A stretch of DNA of 12,225 nucleotides from Candidatus Zhuqueibacterota bacterium RBG_16_48_16 (lineage in GTDB: Bacteria; Zhuqueibacterota; Zhuqueibacteria; Residuimicrobiales; Sediminimicrobiaceae). Numbering within the stretch: position 1 is the stretch's first letter; each line of letters opens with the position of its first letter. The position numbers and the translations under genes are program-made. Below are positions 6,103 through 12,225 of this stretch, in pieces. Location: assembly GCA_001771235.1 (NCBI GenBank), contig METF01000052.1, forward strand, positions 1-12,225, given 5' to 3'. The notes beneath the pieces were generated by a model. It was not told the DNA's origin, searched no databases, and was given only the letters and a program-made list of their open reading frames with translations.

Positions 6103-8154
6103 CTAACGCAAAAATCTCTCGACCAGTTTTTTCAGGCCGCCGCCGGTATAATCTTCTTCTTCCCTGTTGGTGTAATAATCGTCCTGTTTTTCTTCCGACT
6201 CTTGTGGTTGAGGCTCTGGTTTGATTTGTTCCTTTGCCTGCACGTACATCACACGATTGTCAATGGCGATGGCCATCTGGTTGGCCAGAATCTCCAATAT
6301 GTTAATCGTATCATTGCCGGGGACACGGCAATCTCTTGGATCATCGGCCATGATAAATCCGATGATTTTCCCTTCCCGTGATTTAATCGGCACCAATATC
6401 AATGCCCAGCGCGGCCATATATTTTCAAAACGGTCGTACTGTCCGTCGGTATCACTGCCATAGTAAATGCGTTTGAAATGTTTGATGATGGCTTCTTCTT
6501 TTTTAATGAAATAGGACTTGCCTCGCCTGTACTCATCGCGCAGCAGACTGCTAAAATCCTTCAAGTCATAATTCAATTCCCTGATCTGAAGCAGCTTGAT
6601 CTTATCGTCGCAGGCAACGGCTTTTGTCTCCAGCAGACCCGACTTTTTGCTTATGAGCACCAGGGCGACAAGGTTGAAATCCAATGAAAATTTAACCGAC
6701 CAGACAACCTCTTTTAAAAGCTCGCTCAGGCTCAGGTAGAGCTTGAAAATATTGCTCGAGACCAGAACCTGTTTCAGTCGCCTGTTACGGCGTTCGTGCA
6801 TCGAGAATCGATAATAATTCTCGATGGCCATGGAGGCCAGTTTGCCGAATATCTCCATGTTATGAAACGTCGTCCGCGCCGGGACATTGCCTTCATCCGG
6901 CTCATCTAGGGAAATGTAGCCAAAGGTATTGTCCTGGTGGTCGGACAGGTTCAACAGGATCAAATCTCTTTTGTGCCACTGGCTTTCCGGTCGGCGGCGC
7001 TGCGTCCGCCGCTCCGGCATGCCCGGGCTGATAAAGTCGCGCGAATCCCGCTGATCCTGGGTATAGTAAATCACTTTGATTTTATAACGGTCGGCAAATA
7101 TCCGGTCGATCACTTCCTGGGGAACTTCGATAGCGCGTCTTTCAATCGAGCCTAAATCGCTGGTGGAATAACCCACCATGGCCTGTTTGATAAAAGCTTT
7201 TTTGCGTCTGTCCAGCAAGGCAACGGTCGATCTTTTAAAGCCAAATGTCTGGCAAATCAGCTCTGCAATTCTCTTTAATATGACGCTCAGGGGTTCGGTA
7301 TAGCCGAGTTGAACGATATCGACAACTTGCGCAATCATGTTGTTTTGATCGATGGAGGTCTTTTGGACGGGCAACTCGGGCCGGTCCTGCGGCACAACCG
7401 TAAAACTGCCCCGGAAGCCGATGATATTGGATGCCTTGCCCTCTTCTCGCAGGATTCGGATGCGAAGCTCGACGGGATGCTTTTCCCCCATTTTGTCGAT
7501 GAGGGACAAAGATTGTGTCAGGCTGGTTTCTTTCGCATTGGCTTGAAATGCTCTTTCAAAGAATCGCTCCTCATCCTCTTTGGTCATCAGGTCCGTAATG
7601 GCCAATTCCATCAACTCTTCTTCCGAGTAACCCGAAAGCGCCTGGATCACTTCATTTGCCGAAAGGAAACGCCCCCTTCTATCACAAATAAAGTAACCTT
7701 CAGTCATGTTTGTGCTTCTTGCGACTTTATGAACCTCAAGATTCATTTCATCCAATTTCCCTACCTCCTCTTCCCGCATTCTTTCTTTCCTAATCTCAGA
7801 AATCCGATCTATCAAGCCAGGTAACGAAGATACAAAACCCCGTCTTTTATCTATGTAAGCTGTGACATTTAACTCTGAAGCGGCGTGGATCAAGTACTCG
7901 TGTCTTTCATCAATGAGGAGGATAACCGGAACGTGCTTTTCAATTAAATGAAGCTTTTCAAGAAAGGATTTGCTCTCCCCCTGCATAAACGACGAATCAA
8001 TGATGGCTACATCAAACTCATAATGGGAGATCCGCGCGATGCACTCAACTAAAGATGTTATTCCTTCAAGGTTGTAGGTCTCACCCTGAGCGCTCAGCAT
8101 TTGTTTCAATGCTTCCACATATGAATCAGTTGGATGCGCGACTAATATGTTCAT
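6103..8154 (-). CDS. REC-PAS-GAF-GAF signalling protein without output domain
   Basis: The ATG at 8154 (683 residues) has GAGGGAG 11 nt upstream; an in-frame TTG at 8190 is a poorer start. Residues 1-120 form a receiver domain with the predicted phosphoacceptor Asp53 (A-I-I-D-S-S) and a Lys at 103. The usual acidic pair and the switch Thr/Ser are not clear, so phosphorylation is uncertain. A charged helix (122-145) leads to a PAS domain at about 148-255 (G-Y-F-I-C-D, N-E-V-I-Q-A-L-S-G-Y-S-E-E-E-L). A first GAF domain spans about 275-450, ending in F-G-Y-I-S-L-D-E-P-D and A-S-M-A-I-E-N. A second spans about 465-637, ending in I-I-G-F-I-M-A-D-D-P and Q-M-A-I-A-I-D-N. The tail is acidic and low in complexity, closing with the basic, probably helical G-G-L-K-K-L-V-E-R-F-L-R. 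There is no kinase, cyclase, phosphodiesterase or DNA-binding domain and no membrane segment. It presumably acts through a partner protein. It has its own promoter and terminator. Confidence 0.87.
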   Translation of the reverse strand: MNILVAHPTDSYVEALKQMLSAQGETYNLEGITSLVECIARISHYEFDVAIIDSSFMQGESKSFLEKLHLIEKHVPVILLIDERHEYLIHAASELNVTAYIDKRRGFVSSLPGLIDRISEIRKERMREEEVGKLDEMNLEVHKVARSTNMTEGYFICDRRGRFLSANEVIQALSGYSEEELMELAITDLMTKEDEERFFERAFQANAKETSLTQSLSLIDKMGEKHPVELRIRILREEGKASNIIGFRGSFTVVPQDRPELPVQKTSIDQNNMIAQVVDIVQLGYTEPLSVILKRIAELICQTFGFKRSTVALLDRRKKAFIKQAMVGYSTSDLGSIERRAIEVPQEVIDRIFADRYKIKVIYYTQDQRDSRDFISPGMPERRTQRRRPESQWHKRDLILLNLSDHQDNTFGYISLDEPDEGNVPARTTFHNMEIFGKLASMAIENYYRFSMHERRNRRLKQVLVSSNIFKLYLSLSELLKEVVWSVKFSLDFNLVALVLISKKSGLLETKAVACDDKIKLLQIRELNYDLKDFSSLLRDEYRRGKSYFIKKEEAIIKHFKRIYYGSDTDGQYDRFENIWPRWALILVPIKSREGKIIGFIMADDPRDCRVPGNDTINILEILANQMAIAIDNRVMYVQAKEQIKPEPQPQESEEKQDDYYTNREEEDYTGGGLKKLVERFLR

Positions 8155-8216
8155 TAGAACGACATCTCCCTCATACGTTGTGGAAATCAAACTGTTATGG
8201 CAAAGAACGATGTGAA

Positions 8217-8245
8217 AATAAACAAAATCTTTGTTTAAATGTCAA
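8217..8245 (-). promoter_or_regulatory. Sigma-70-type promoter for the REC-PAS-GAF gene
   Basis: Read on the minus strand: a perfect -35 hexamer TTGACA (8245-8240), a 17-bp spacer and TTTATT as -10 (8222-8217, four of six matches to TATAAT). It lies 63 bp upstream of the ATG at 8154. The surroundings are strongly A+T-rich. Confidence 0.65.
8219..8237. promoter_or_regulatory. Palindromic operator candidate within the promoter spacer
   Basis: TAAACAAA-ATC-TTTGTTTA has 8-bp arms that are perfect inverted copies around 3 bp. It fills most of the space between the -35 and -10 hexamers and overlaps the -10. A dimeric protein bound here would block RNA polymerase, so it looks like a repressor site. 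The regulator is not identifiable from this window. Chance palindromes are easier in A+T-rich DNA, which lowers confidence. Confidence 0.45.
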
Positions 8246-8547
8246 GTAAATTAATGTTTTTTAATAGCTGTAACTTTTGAATTTCAGGGGAATGCGTGTT
8301 GCTTTATCCGCCTGATTGGAACCTTTTACATAAATTACGATTTTTGTCCCTTATTGCTGATGGGTCTTTTCCTGTTTTACGAGTATTGCATTTGTCCTGC
8401 TGTTTTATTATGTTGTTATGACCCACGCCACTCCAATGTGGCCGTAGAGTGATTTCCCCTGGGGGATGCGGTTCGTTAGCAAACGAAAGGCTATGTACAG
8501 ATCGCCACACCGGGAAAGGAGAAAGACAAAAACAAAAGGAGGTCGCT

Positions 8548-10341
8548 TTGGATATAAAGAGATTAACATCCTACATTTTCGCACCGAATCCCACTATCCA
8601 GAACCTTCTCCAGGATGCTGCCTCTCCTAAAATCGGCCGGGAATATCTCATCGCCTATTGTAACGAGCTTGTCAAGGTTCTTAACAAAGATGTGAAAAAG
8701 CTGCAATCCCTGGAATGGGCATTGCAGATGAGTTGTATCAATACCTTCAGGCGCATTATATCCCTCCGTAGTGAAAAATTGAGCAAGTTCAGCACAATAT
8801 CTTTATTGTGGAAACTCGTTCGCCAGCAGCTCGAAAAGCTCCCGCCCGATTTATCGGTCGCGTTTTTCGAAGAAATTCACCATTTGATCAAAGGTATGAG
8901 AGGACAAAGTGGGATTTACGACGAATTAAGATACCCGCAGTATATGGATTACGAAGGACGGGAGGCAGCTATTTTGCGCTCGGAACAATTGGACGAAATG
9001 GCCAAAAAATCCGACAGTTATGTGAAAAAATATCTCACGGGGCTGGAAGATGAGGTCGTTCAAAAACGGATCGAGAACAAAAAGAGGATACTGAAACATT
9101 TCAAAGCTGAAGAAAAAGACTGGCTCAACTATAAATGGCACCTGGCAAACGTCATTCGGAATTCGGAGCAACTGCGCTCCCTGGTTCAGCTCACCCAGGC
9201 AGAAATCGAAGCAATCGATGAGGCAAAAAAGTTCGCATTGCCGTTTGGCATTACGCCTTATTATGTCTCGCTGATGGACTATGAGCCGGATCGACGGCAC
9301 GACCATGCGATTCGTGCCCAGGTCATTCCTCCCATGAATTACGTCGCTGTGCTGGCGCAGAAGGCGGATTCCATCGACCTTTCCTGTGATTTTATGCTGG
9401 AAAGAGCAACGTCTCCCGTCGATTTGGTCACGAGGCGGTATCCGAATATAGCCATCCTGAAACCCTACAACACCTGCAGCCAAATATGCGTTTATTGCCA
9501 GAGAAACTGGGAAATAGATGATGTCCTTTTTCCCAGGGCGTTGGCATCAAGGAAAAAAATACTGCAAGCCATTGAATGGCTTAAAGCTCATCCGTCGGTC
9601 ACGGAAGTTTTAGTGACCGGCGGCGATCCGTTGATTATGAACGATCAACGTATTGAATTTGTCCTGTCGCAATTAGCGCAACTGAAAAATATCGAACGCA
9701 TCCGAATCGGCTCGCGGGCTCCGGTGGTGCTGCCTTTCCGCATTACCGATAAGCTCATGGAAGTCATTGCCAAATATCACCAGCCGGGAAGACGGGAAGT
9801 GGCCCTGGTCACCCATTTTGAACATCCCTACGAAATATCACCGGAATCCATGCACGCCGTTCAACAGTTCCGTACAAGGGGGATGTCGGTATATAACCAA
9901 ACCGTATACACCATTGAGAACAGCCGAAAATTCGAGCTGGTGGCGCTGAGGAAATATCTGCGACTCATCGGCGTCGATCCCTATTATACGTTTAATACAA
10001 AAGGCAAGGAAGAGACAAAATCCTATCGCGTGCCGCTGGCGCGGCTTCAGCAGGAGGTTAAAGAAGAAGCGCGCCTTTTCCCCGGACTCGTGCGCACCGA
10101 CGAGCCGGTTTACAACGTGCCTCGCCTGGGCAAAAATTATGTTCGCGCCGAACAGCATCATCATCTTTTATCGATTTTACCCGATGGCAAAAGAGTGTAC
10201 GAGTTTCATCCGTGGGAAAAAAACCTGTCCCTGGCGGACAGTTTTGTCGACGTGGACGTTCCGATTTATGATTATCTGAACGAGCTTGAACGGCGCGGCG
10301 AAAACATCGAAGACTATAAAACCATTTGGTATTACTTCTAG
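8548..10341 (+). CDS. KamA-family radical SAM/PLP aminomutase with long N-terminal extension
   Basis: The start is a TTG at 8548 (597 residues) preceded by AAAAGGAGG with 5 nt spacing; an in-frame ATG at 8449 lacks such a site. The core, about 230-560, aligns by eye with lysine 2,3-aminomutase. It shows the radical SAM motif C-S-Q-I-C-V-Y-C (Cys310, Cys314, Cys317), T-G-G-D-P-L at 357-362, R-I-G-S-R-A-P at 386-392, T-H-F-E-H-P near 422-427, N-Q-T-V at 450-453 and P-Y-Y near 478-480. Lys529 in P-R-L-G-K-N-Y probably binds PLP. The two aspartates that hold the lysine side-chain amine (Asp293 and Asp330 in the clostridial enzyme) fall at about Ser459/Arg460 and Lys485. Lysine is thus unlikely, and an acidic amino acid such as glutamate is possible. 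Residues 1-230 are a helical, charged extension absent from the ordinary enzyme of about 416 residues. It is cytoplasmic and transcribed divergently from the signalling gene. Confidence 0.87.
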   Translation: MDIKRLTSYIFAPNPTIQNLLQDAASPKIGREYLIAYCNELVKVLNKDVKKLQSLEWALQMSCINTFRRIISLRSEKLSKFSTISLLWKLVRQQLEKLPPDLSVAFFEEIHHLIKGMRGQSGIYDELRYPQYMDYEGREAAILRSEQLDEMAKKSDSYVKKYLTGLEDEVVQKRIENKKRILKHFKAEEKDWLNYKWHLANVIRNSEQLRSLVQLTQAEIEAIDEAKKFALPFGITPYYVSLMDYEPDRRHDHAIRAQVIPPMNYVAVLAQKADSIDLSCDFMLERATSPVDLVTRRYPNIAILKPYNTCSQICVYCQRNWEIDDVLFPRALASRKKILQAIEWLKAHPSVTEVLVTGGDPLIMNDQRIEFVLSQLAQLKNIERIRIGSRAPVVLPFRITDKLMEVIAKYHQPGRREVALVTHFEHPYEISPESMHAVQQFRTRGMSVYNQTVYTIENSRKFELVALRKYLRLIGVDPYYTFNTKGKEETKSYRVPLARLQQEVKEEARLFPGLVRTDEPVYNVPRLGKNYVRAEQHHHLLSILPDGKRVYEFHPWEKNLSLADSFVDVDVPIYDYLNELERRGENIEDYKTIWYYF

Positions 10342-10766
10342 CCGTTCAGAAAGGCGAATTCGTAACCGTTCACAGGATTCTATTTATCCTTCTAAATCCC
10401 GTCATCCTGTCATTTTTTGGTTTGTCTCGTGAAACCTGTAATCAGTTACGCGAATTCCATAACTCAGTCAGACTTCGTTCGCGCCCCAATTATCATGCGG
10501 ATGTGACACCTATCACCGGAATCATTCACATAAAAAAGTAAAATAGCTGCGAAAGGCACCTTCTGAATTCGCAACAAAATAAAACACCCGTTTCATTTGT
10601 TTATAGATGAGACAATATTCCGATTCACGACAGAATCCAATAATCTCAAAGGATAACAGCACTCCAGTTCGTCCATTTTTACCTTGACTGCTCTTTGCTT
10701 TAGTGGCATCTTTTTTGCGAGAAGTGATGAAATTCGGGAAAGAATATACAGTGAAAGGAGTTTGCC
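10342..10766. other. Gene-free spacer, 425 bp
   Basis: There is no convincing gene or strong terminator after the stop at 10341. Small inverted repeats occur: TGCGAA/TTCGCA around 10548-10573 and GTTTCAT/ATGAGAC (one G-U pair) around 10590-10612. Neither is followed by a T run. The right end carries the sigma-54-like promoter and ribosome site of the next gene. Confidence 0.5.
10704..10719 (+). promoter_or_regulatory. Sigma-54 (RpoN)-type promoter candidate
   Basis: TGGCATCTTTTTTGCG keeps the invariant GG and GC separated by 10 bp and matches TGGCAC-N5-TTGC except for one T. It lies 48 bp upstream of the TTG start, so transcription would begin around 10730. A TTGACT at 10684-10689 could be a sigma-70 -35 box, but no good -10 follows at the right distance. 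Confidence 0.5.
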
Positions 10767-11915
10767 TTGAAAGCACTCAAGTCTTTTACAACTGCCGCCC
10801 TGCTTTTGGCAATCACGTTTATTCGTACATCGGCCTCATACAGTCAGCAGGTTAACATTACCGCCGCGCTCCTCAATCCGAATATCGAAGTTTTTTTCTT
10901 AAACGATCTCAACCTCACAGGTAGTGGGATATCATCGGATTTTTTCATGCTGACCATGATAAATTCGGGCTTGCAGGACGAAGCGTGCACTCTTGAAATG
11001 AACGTCAGCTCATTTCCGGATAATCTGATTGCATCCGGAAAAACGGAGCAATTCATTCTTCCTGCGGGTTCACAAACCACAATAACCAATCAGAGCCTGT
11101 TTACCCAGTCACAGACTTATTCACTAGCGGATTATGAGCTCAACGAAGATCAAAAAGACTTTATCGAGAAGCTGCTGGCGACGGGAAAGCTGCCCTCCAA
11201 CAAGTACATTTTTACATTCATCCTGACGCAATTGAGCACCGGCTATCAGAGTACCGACCAAATTATCATTGACATTTCCAACCCATCCACCCTCGATCTG
11301 ATCGGCCCCGGCAACGATCCTCTGGACGGTTACATTCAGGACAATTATAACCCAAATCCTATTTTTCAGTGGGAATCCAATTTCGATAAATTCAGATTGG
11401 TCATTGCCGAAAAAATGCCGGGGTCGGGCGGAAACGTCCAGAATATCCTGGAAGAAAGAGTCATACTGGACAAACAATTGATCCTCCAATCGGAGATTAA
11501 TAACAACGGTTTTGCGAACGAAGGTGCACTGCCAATCCCATCCACCTATTATCAATACCTGGAAACCGAGGCCTACCCGCTGCGGCCAGGGTACGTTTAC
11601 TACTGGCAGGTTTTTGGCCTGGCCAATGTCAGCGGCAGCGTGATAGAACTGCCCAGCACGATATGGGCATTTCGCATGGCTTCCTCCGATCAAAGCGGGG
11701 CCAGCCTGGATAACCAGCTTTTGATAGAACGCCTGATCGAAATATTCGGGGATCAAGTTCTCGCCTATTTTTCGGAAGGTGGTGAGCTGGAAGGCTTCAC
11801 TCCAAACGGCACTTTTTACCTCAACGGACAGACGATCACAATAGCCGATCTACAGGCCTTGCTAAACAGTTTCGAAAATGGCGATGTCGAGGCAGTGGAG
11901 ATCAGAACAGAGTGA
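10767..11915 (+). CDS. Secreted protein of unknown function
   Basis: The start is a TTG at 10767, set by AAAGGAG with 6 nt spacing. Residues 1-25 are a Sec signal peptide (M-K-A-L-K, a hydrophobic core, then T-S-A-S-Y-S-Q) with probable cleavage after Ala or Ser near 23-24. The 382-residue protein looks mostly beta-stranded. Residues about 28-180 form a first region with a helical hairpin near 122-145 (E-D-Q-K-D-F-I-E-K-L-L). A second region, about 185-310, resembles an immunoglobulin or FN3-like module: P-I-F-Q-W-E-S-N-F-D-K-F-R-L-V-I-A-E early and L-R-P-G-Y-V-Y-Y-W-Q-V-F-G late. That pattern is often seen in surface proteins that frame a repeat or ligand site. The final 70 residues are helical and acidic. 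There is no lipobox, anchor or catalytic motif. I do not recognise the family. It is monocistronic as far as visible and probably controlled by the sigma-54-like promoter. Confidence 0.8.
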   Translation: MKALKSFTTAALLLAITFIRTSASYSQQVNITAALLNPNIEVFFLNDLNLTGSGISSDFFMLTMINSGLQDEACTLEMNVSSFPDNLIASGKTEQFILPAGSQTTITNQSLFTQSQTYSLADYELNEDQKDFIEKLLATGKLPSNKYIFTFILTQLSTGYQSTDQIIIDISNPSTLDLIGPGNDPLDGYIQDNYNPNPIFQWESNFDKFRLVIAEKMPGSGGNVQNILEERVILDKQLILQSEINNNGFANEGALPIPSTYYQYLETEAYPLRPGYVYYWQVFGLANVSGSVIELPSTIWAFRMASSDQSGASLDNQLLIERLIEIFGDQVLAYFSEGGELEGFTPNGTFYLNGQTITIADLQALLNSFENGDVEAVEIRTE

Positions 11916-12225
11916 TTTTTTCGACAATTCTAGTGCGAAAGGAAGAGACGCTTGACCTTGCTGAGCTTTTCCTGGAATGAAAATTTCGTATCCGCTCTAT
12001 ATTTTATGGCAAATTTGAAATGCCTGGCTCATTAAAACTCATAATTGTACTAAACGCATGGTTGCATGACTGCATGGCTGCATACATTCATGCAATTATG
12101 CATCCATGCAGGAATACCTTTTTGATTCTATAATCAGCAATTTTTGCCACCATCTATTGAGGGCATACAAAATTTCTATGTGTCTTTGATGAGTTCTTGC
12201 CATTAAATCCGTTTATTTGAATAAA
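11916..12225. other. Gene-free tail, 310 bp
   Basis: Apart from the TGCATG repeat listed separately, nothing supportable is seen. TTTCG/CGAAA pairing around 11920-11940 just after the stop at 11915 is weak and lacks a T run after it, so it is not called as a terminator. A 27-codon frame at 11952-12035 is discussed among the rejected items. Confidence 0.5.
12056..12110. repeat. TGCATG-rich repeat with a hairpin
   Basis: GCATG/TGCAT units recur across 55 bp. Within it TGCATGGCTGCAT (12071-12083) and ATGCATCCATGCA (12098-12110) are inverted copies with one mismatch, separated by 14 bp. Before the left arm lies a related direct copy, GCATGGTTGCATG (12056-12068). It looks like a locally expanded short motif that can fold into a long stem. 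Confidence 0.75.

Larger units (their letters stand above)
8155..8547. other. Divergent intergenic region and structured leader of the KamA-family gene
   Basis: The left part holds the minus-strand promoter and palindrome. For the plus-strand gene, a weak promoter candidate is TTGCAT (8386-8391), 17 bp, TATGTT (8409-8414). Downstream are three short hairpins in a row: GCCAC/GTGGC at 8427-8442, TCCC/GGGA at 8455-8466 and TTCGTT/AACGAA at 8472-8487. An alternative TAGC/GCTA pairing (8477-8493) excludes the third. No riboswitch class I know fits. The segment is open in frame from 8449 but reads as non-protein-like sequence ahead of a strong ribosome site, so I treat it as untranslated. Confidence 0.4.

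Noticed and set aside
8427..8493. Cyclic-di-GMP or lysine riboswitch ahead of the KamA-family gene
   Set aside because: The conserved core segments of those classes are absent; only generic hairpins and a short AGCAAACGAAAGG stretch are present.
8449..8547. In-frame N-terminal addition of 33 residues to the KamA-family protein
   Set aside because: The sequence is not protein-like, it contains the hairpins, and AAAAGGAGG directly precedes the TTG at 8548.
8548..10341. Calling the KamA-family protein lysine 2,3-aminomutase
   Set aside because: Both aspartates that bind the lysine side chain appear to be replaced, so only a family-level call is justified.
10326..10541. 71-codon plus-strand frame after the KamA-family gene
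   Set aside because: It overlaps the end of that gene, has no ribosome site, and its sequence does not look protein-like.
11952..12035. 27-codon frame with TTG start and AAAGGAAG upstream
   Set aside because: It is very short, shows no recognisable protein character, and ends just before the repeat. The upstream purine run alone is not enough support.

Overview
The window looks like a chromosomal stretch from an uncultured or little-studied Gram-negative bacterium, plausibly of the FCB/Calditrichota-like or a related candidate lineage. The hints are a lipoprotein with an N-N-P-L-D-P stretch just after the lipobox Cys, a secreted beta-rich protein of unfamiliar type, Tat and Sec signals, a candidate sigma-54 promoter, and moderate G+C genes separated by A+T-rich, repeat-bearing spacers. 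This placement is inference; there is no rRNA or other marker gene. No tRNA, rRNA, CRISPR array, transposase or phage gene was seen.

Layout: (1) 1-861, minus: lipoprotein with a fibronectin III domain and the start of a beta-propeller, cut by the window edge. (2) 862-1511: gene-free spacer with two nested inverted-repeat families. (3) 1512-5959, minus: four co-oriented genes. In transcription order they are a Tat-signal DUF362 protein, a Tat-signal radical SAM enzyme (amrS), a Sec-signal MEMO-AMMECR1 fusion (amrB-amrA) and a free AMMECR1 protein (amrA). This is a complete AmmeMemoRadiSam set in which three of the four proteins carry export signals. (4) 5986-6023: rho-independent terminator just ahead of that cluster. 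(5) 6103-8154, minus: REC-PAS-GAF-GAF signalling protein without an output domain, behind a clear sigma-70-type promoter whose spacer holds a near-perfect palindrome. (6) 8548-10341, plus, divergent: long KamA-family radical SAM/PLP aminomutase that has lost both acidic residues lysine 2,3-aminomutase uses to hold the lysine side-chain amine. (7) 10767-11915, plus: secreted protein of unknown function behind a sigma-54-like promoter. (8) 11916-12225: gene-free tail with a TGCATG-rich repeat/hairpin.

The most notable system is region 3. AmmeMemoRadiSam is a conserved three-part set (AMMECR1, MEMO and a radical SAM enzyme) of unknown biochemical function. Here it appears in an apparently envelope-directed form, with a DUF362 protein as a candidate fourth member and AMMECR1 present both fused to MEMO and as a free, signal-less protein. 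The signalling protein upstream and the divergent KamA enzyme may be functionally separate. Five of the eight genes have best-supported GTG or TTG starts, so the start choices given here matter for reading the signal peptides correctly.
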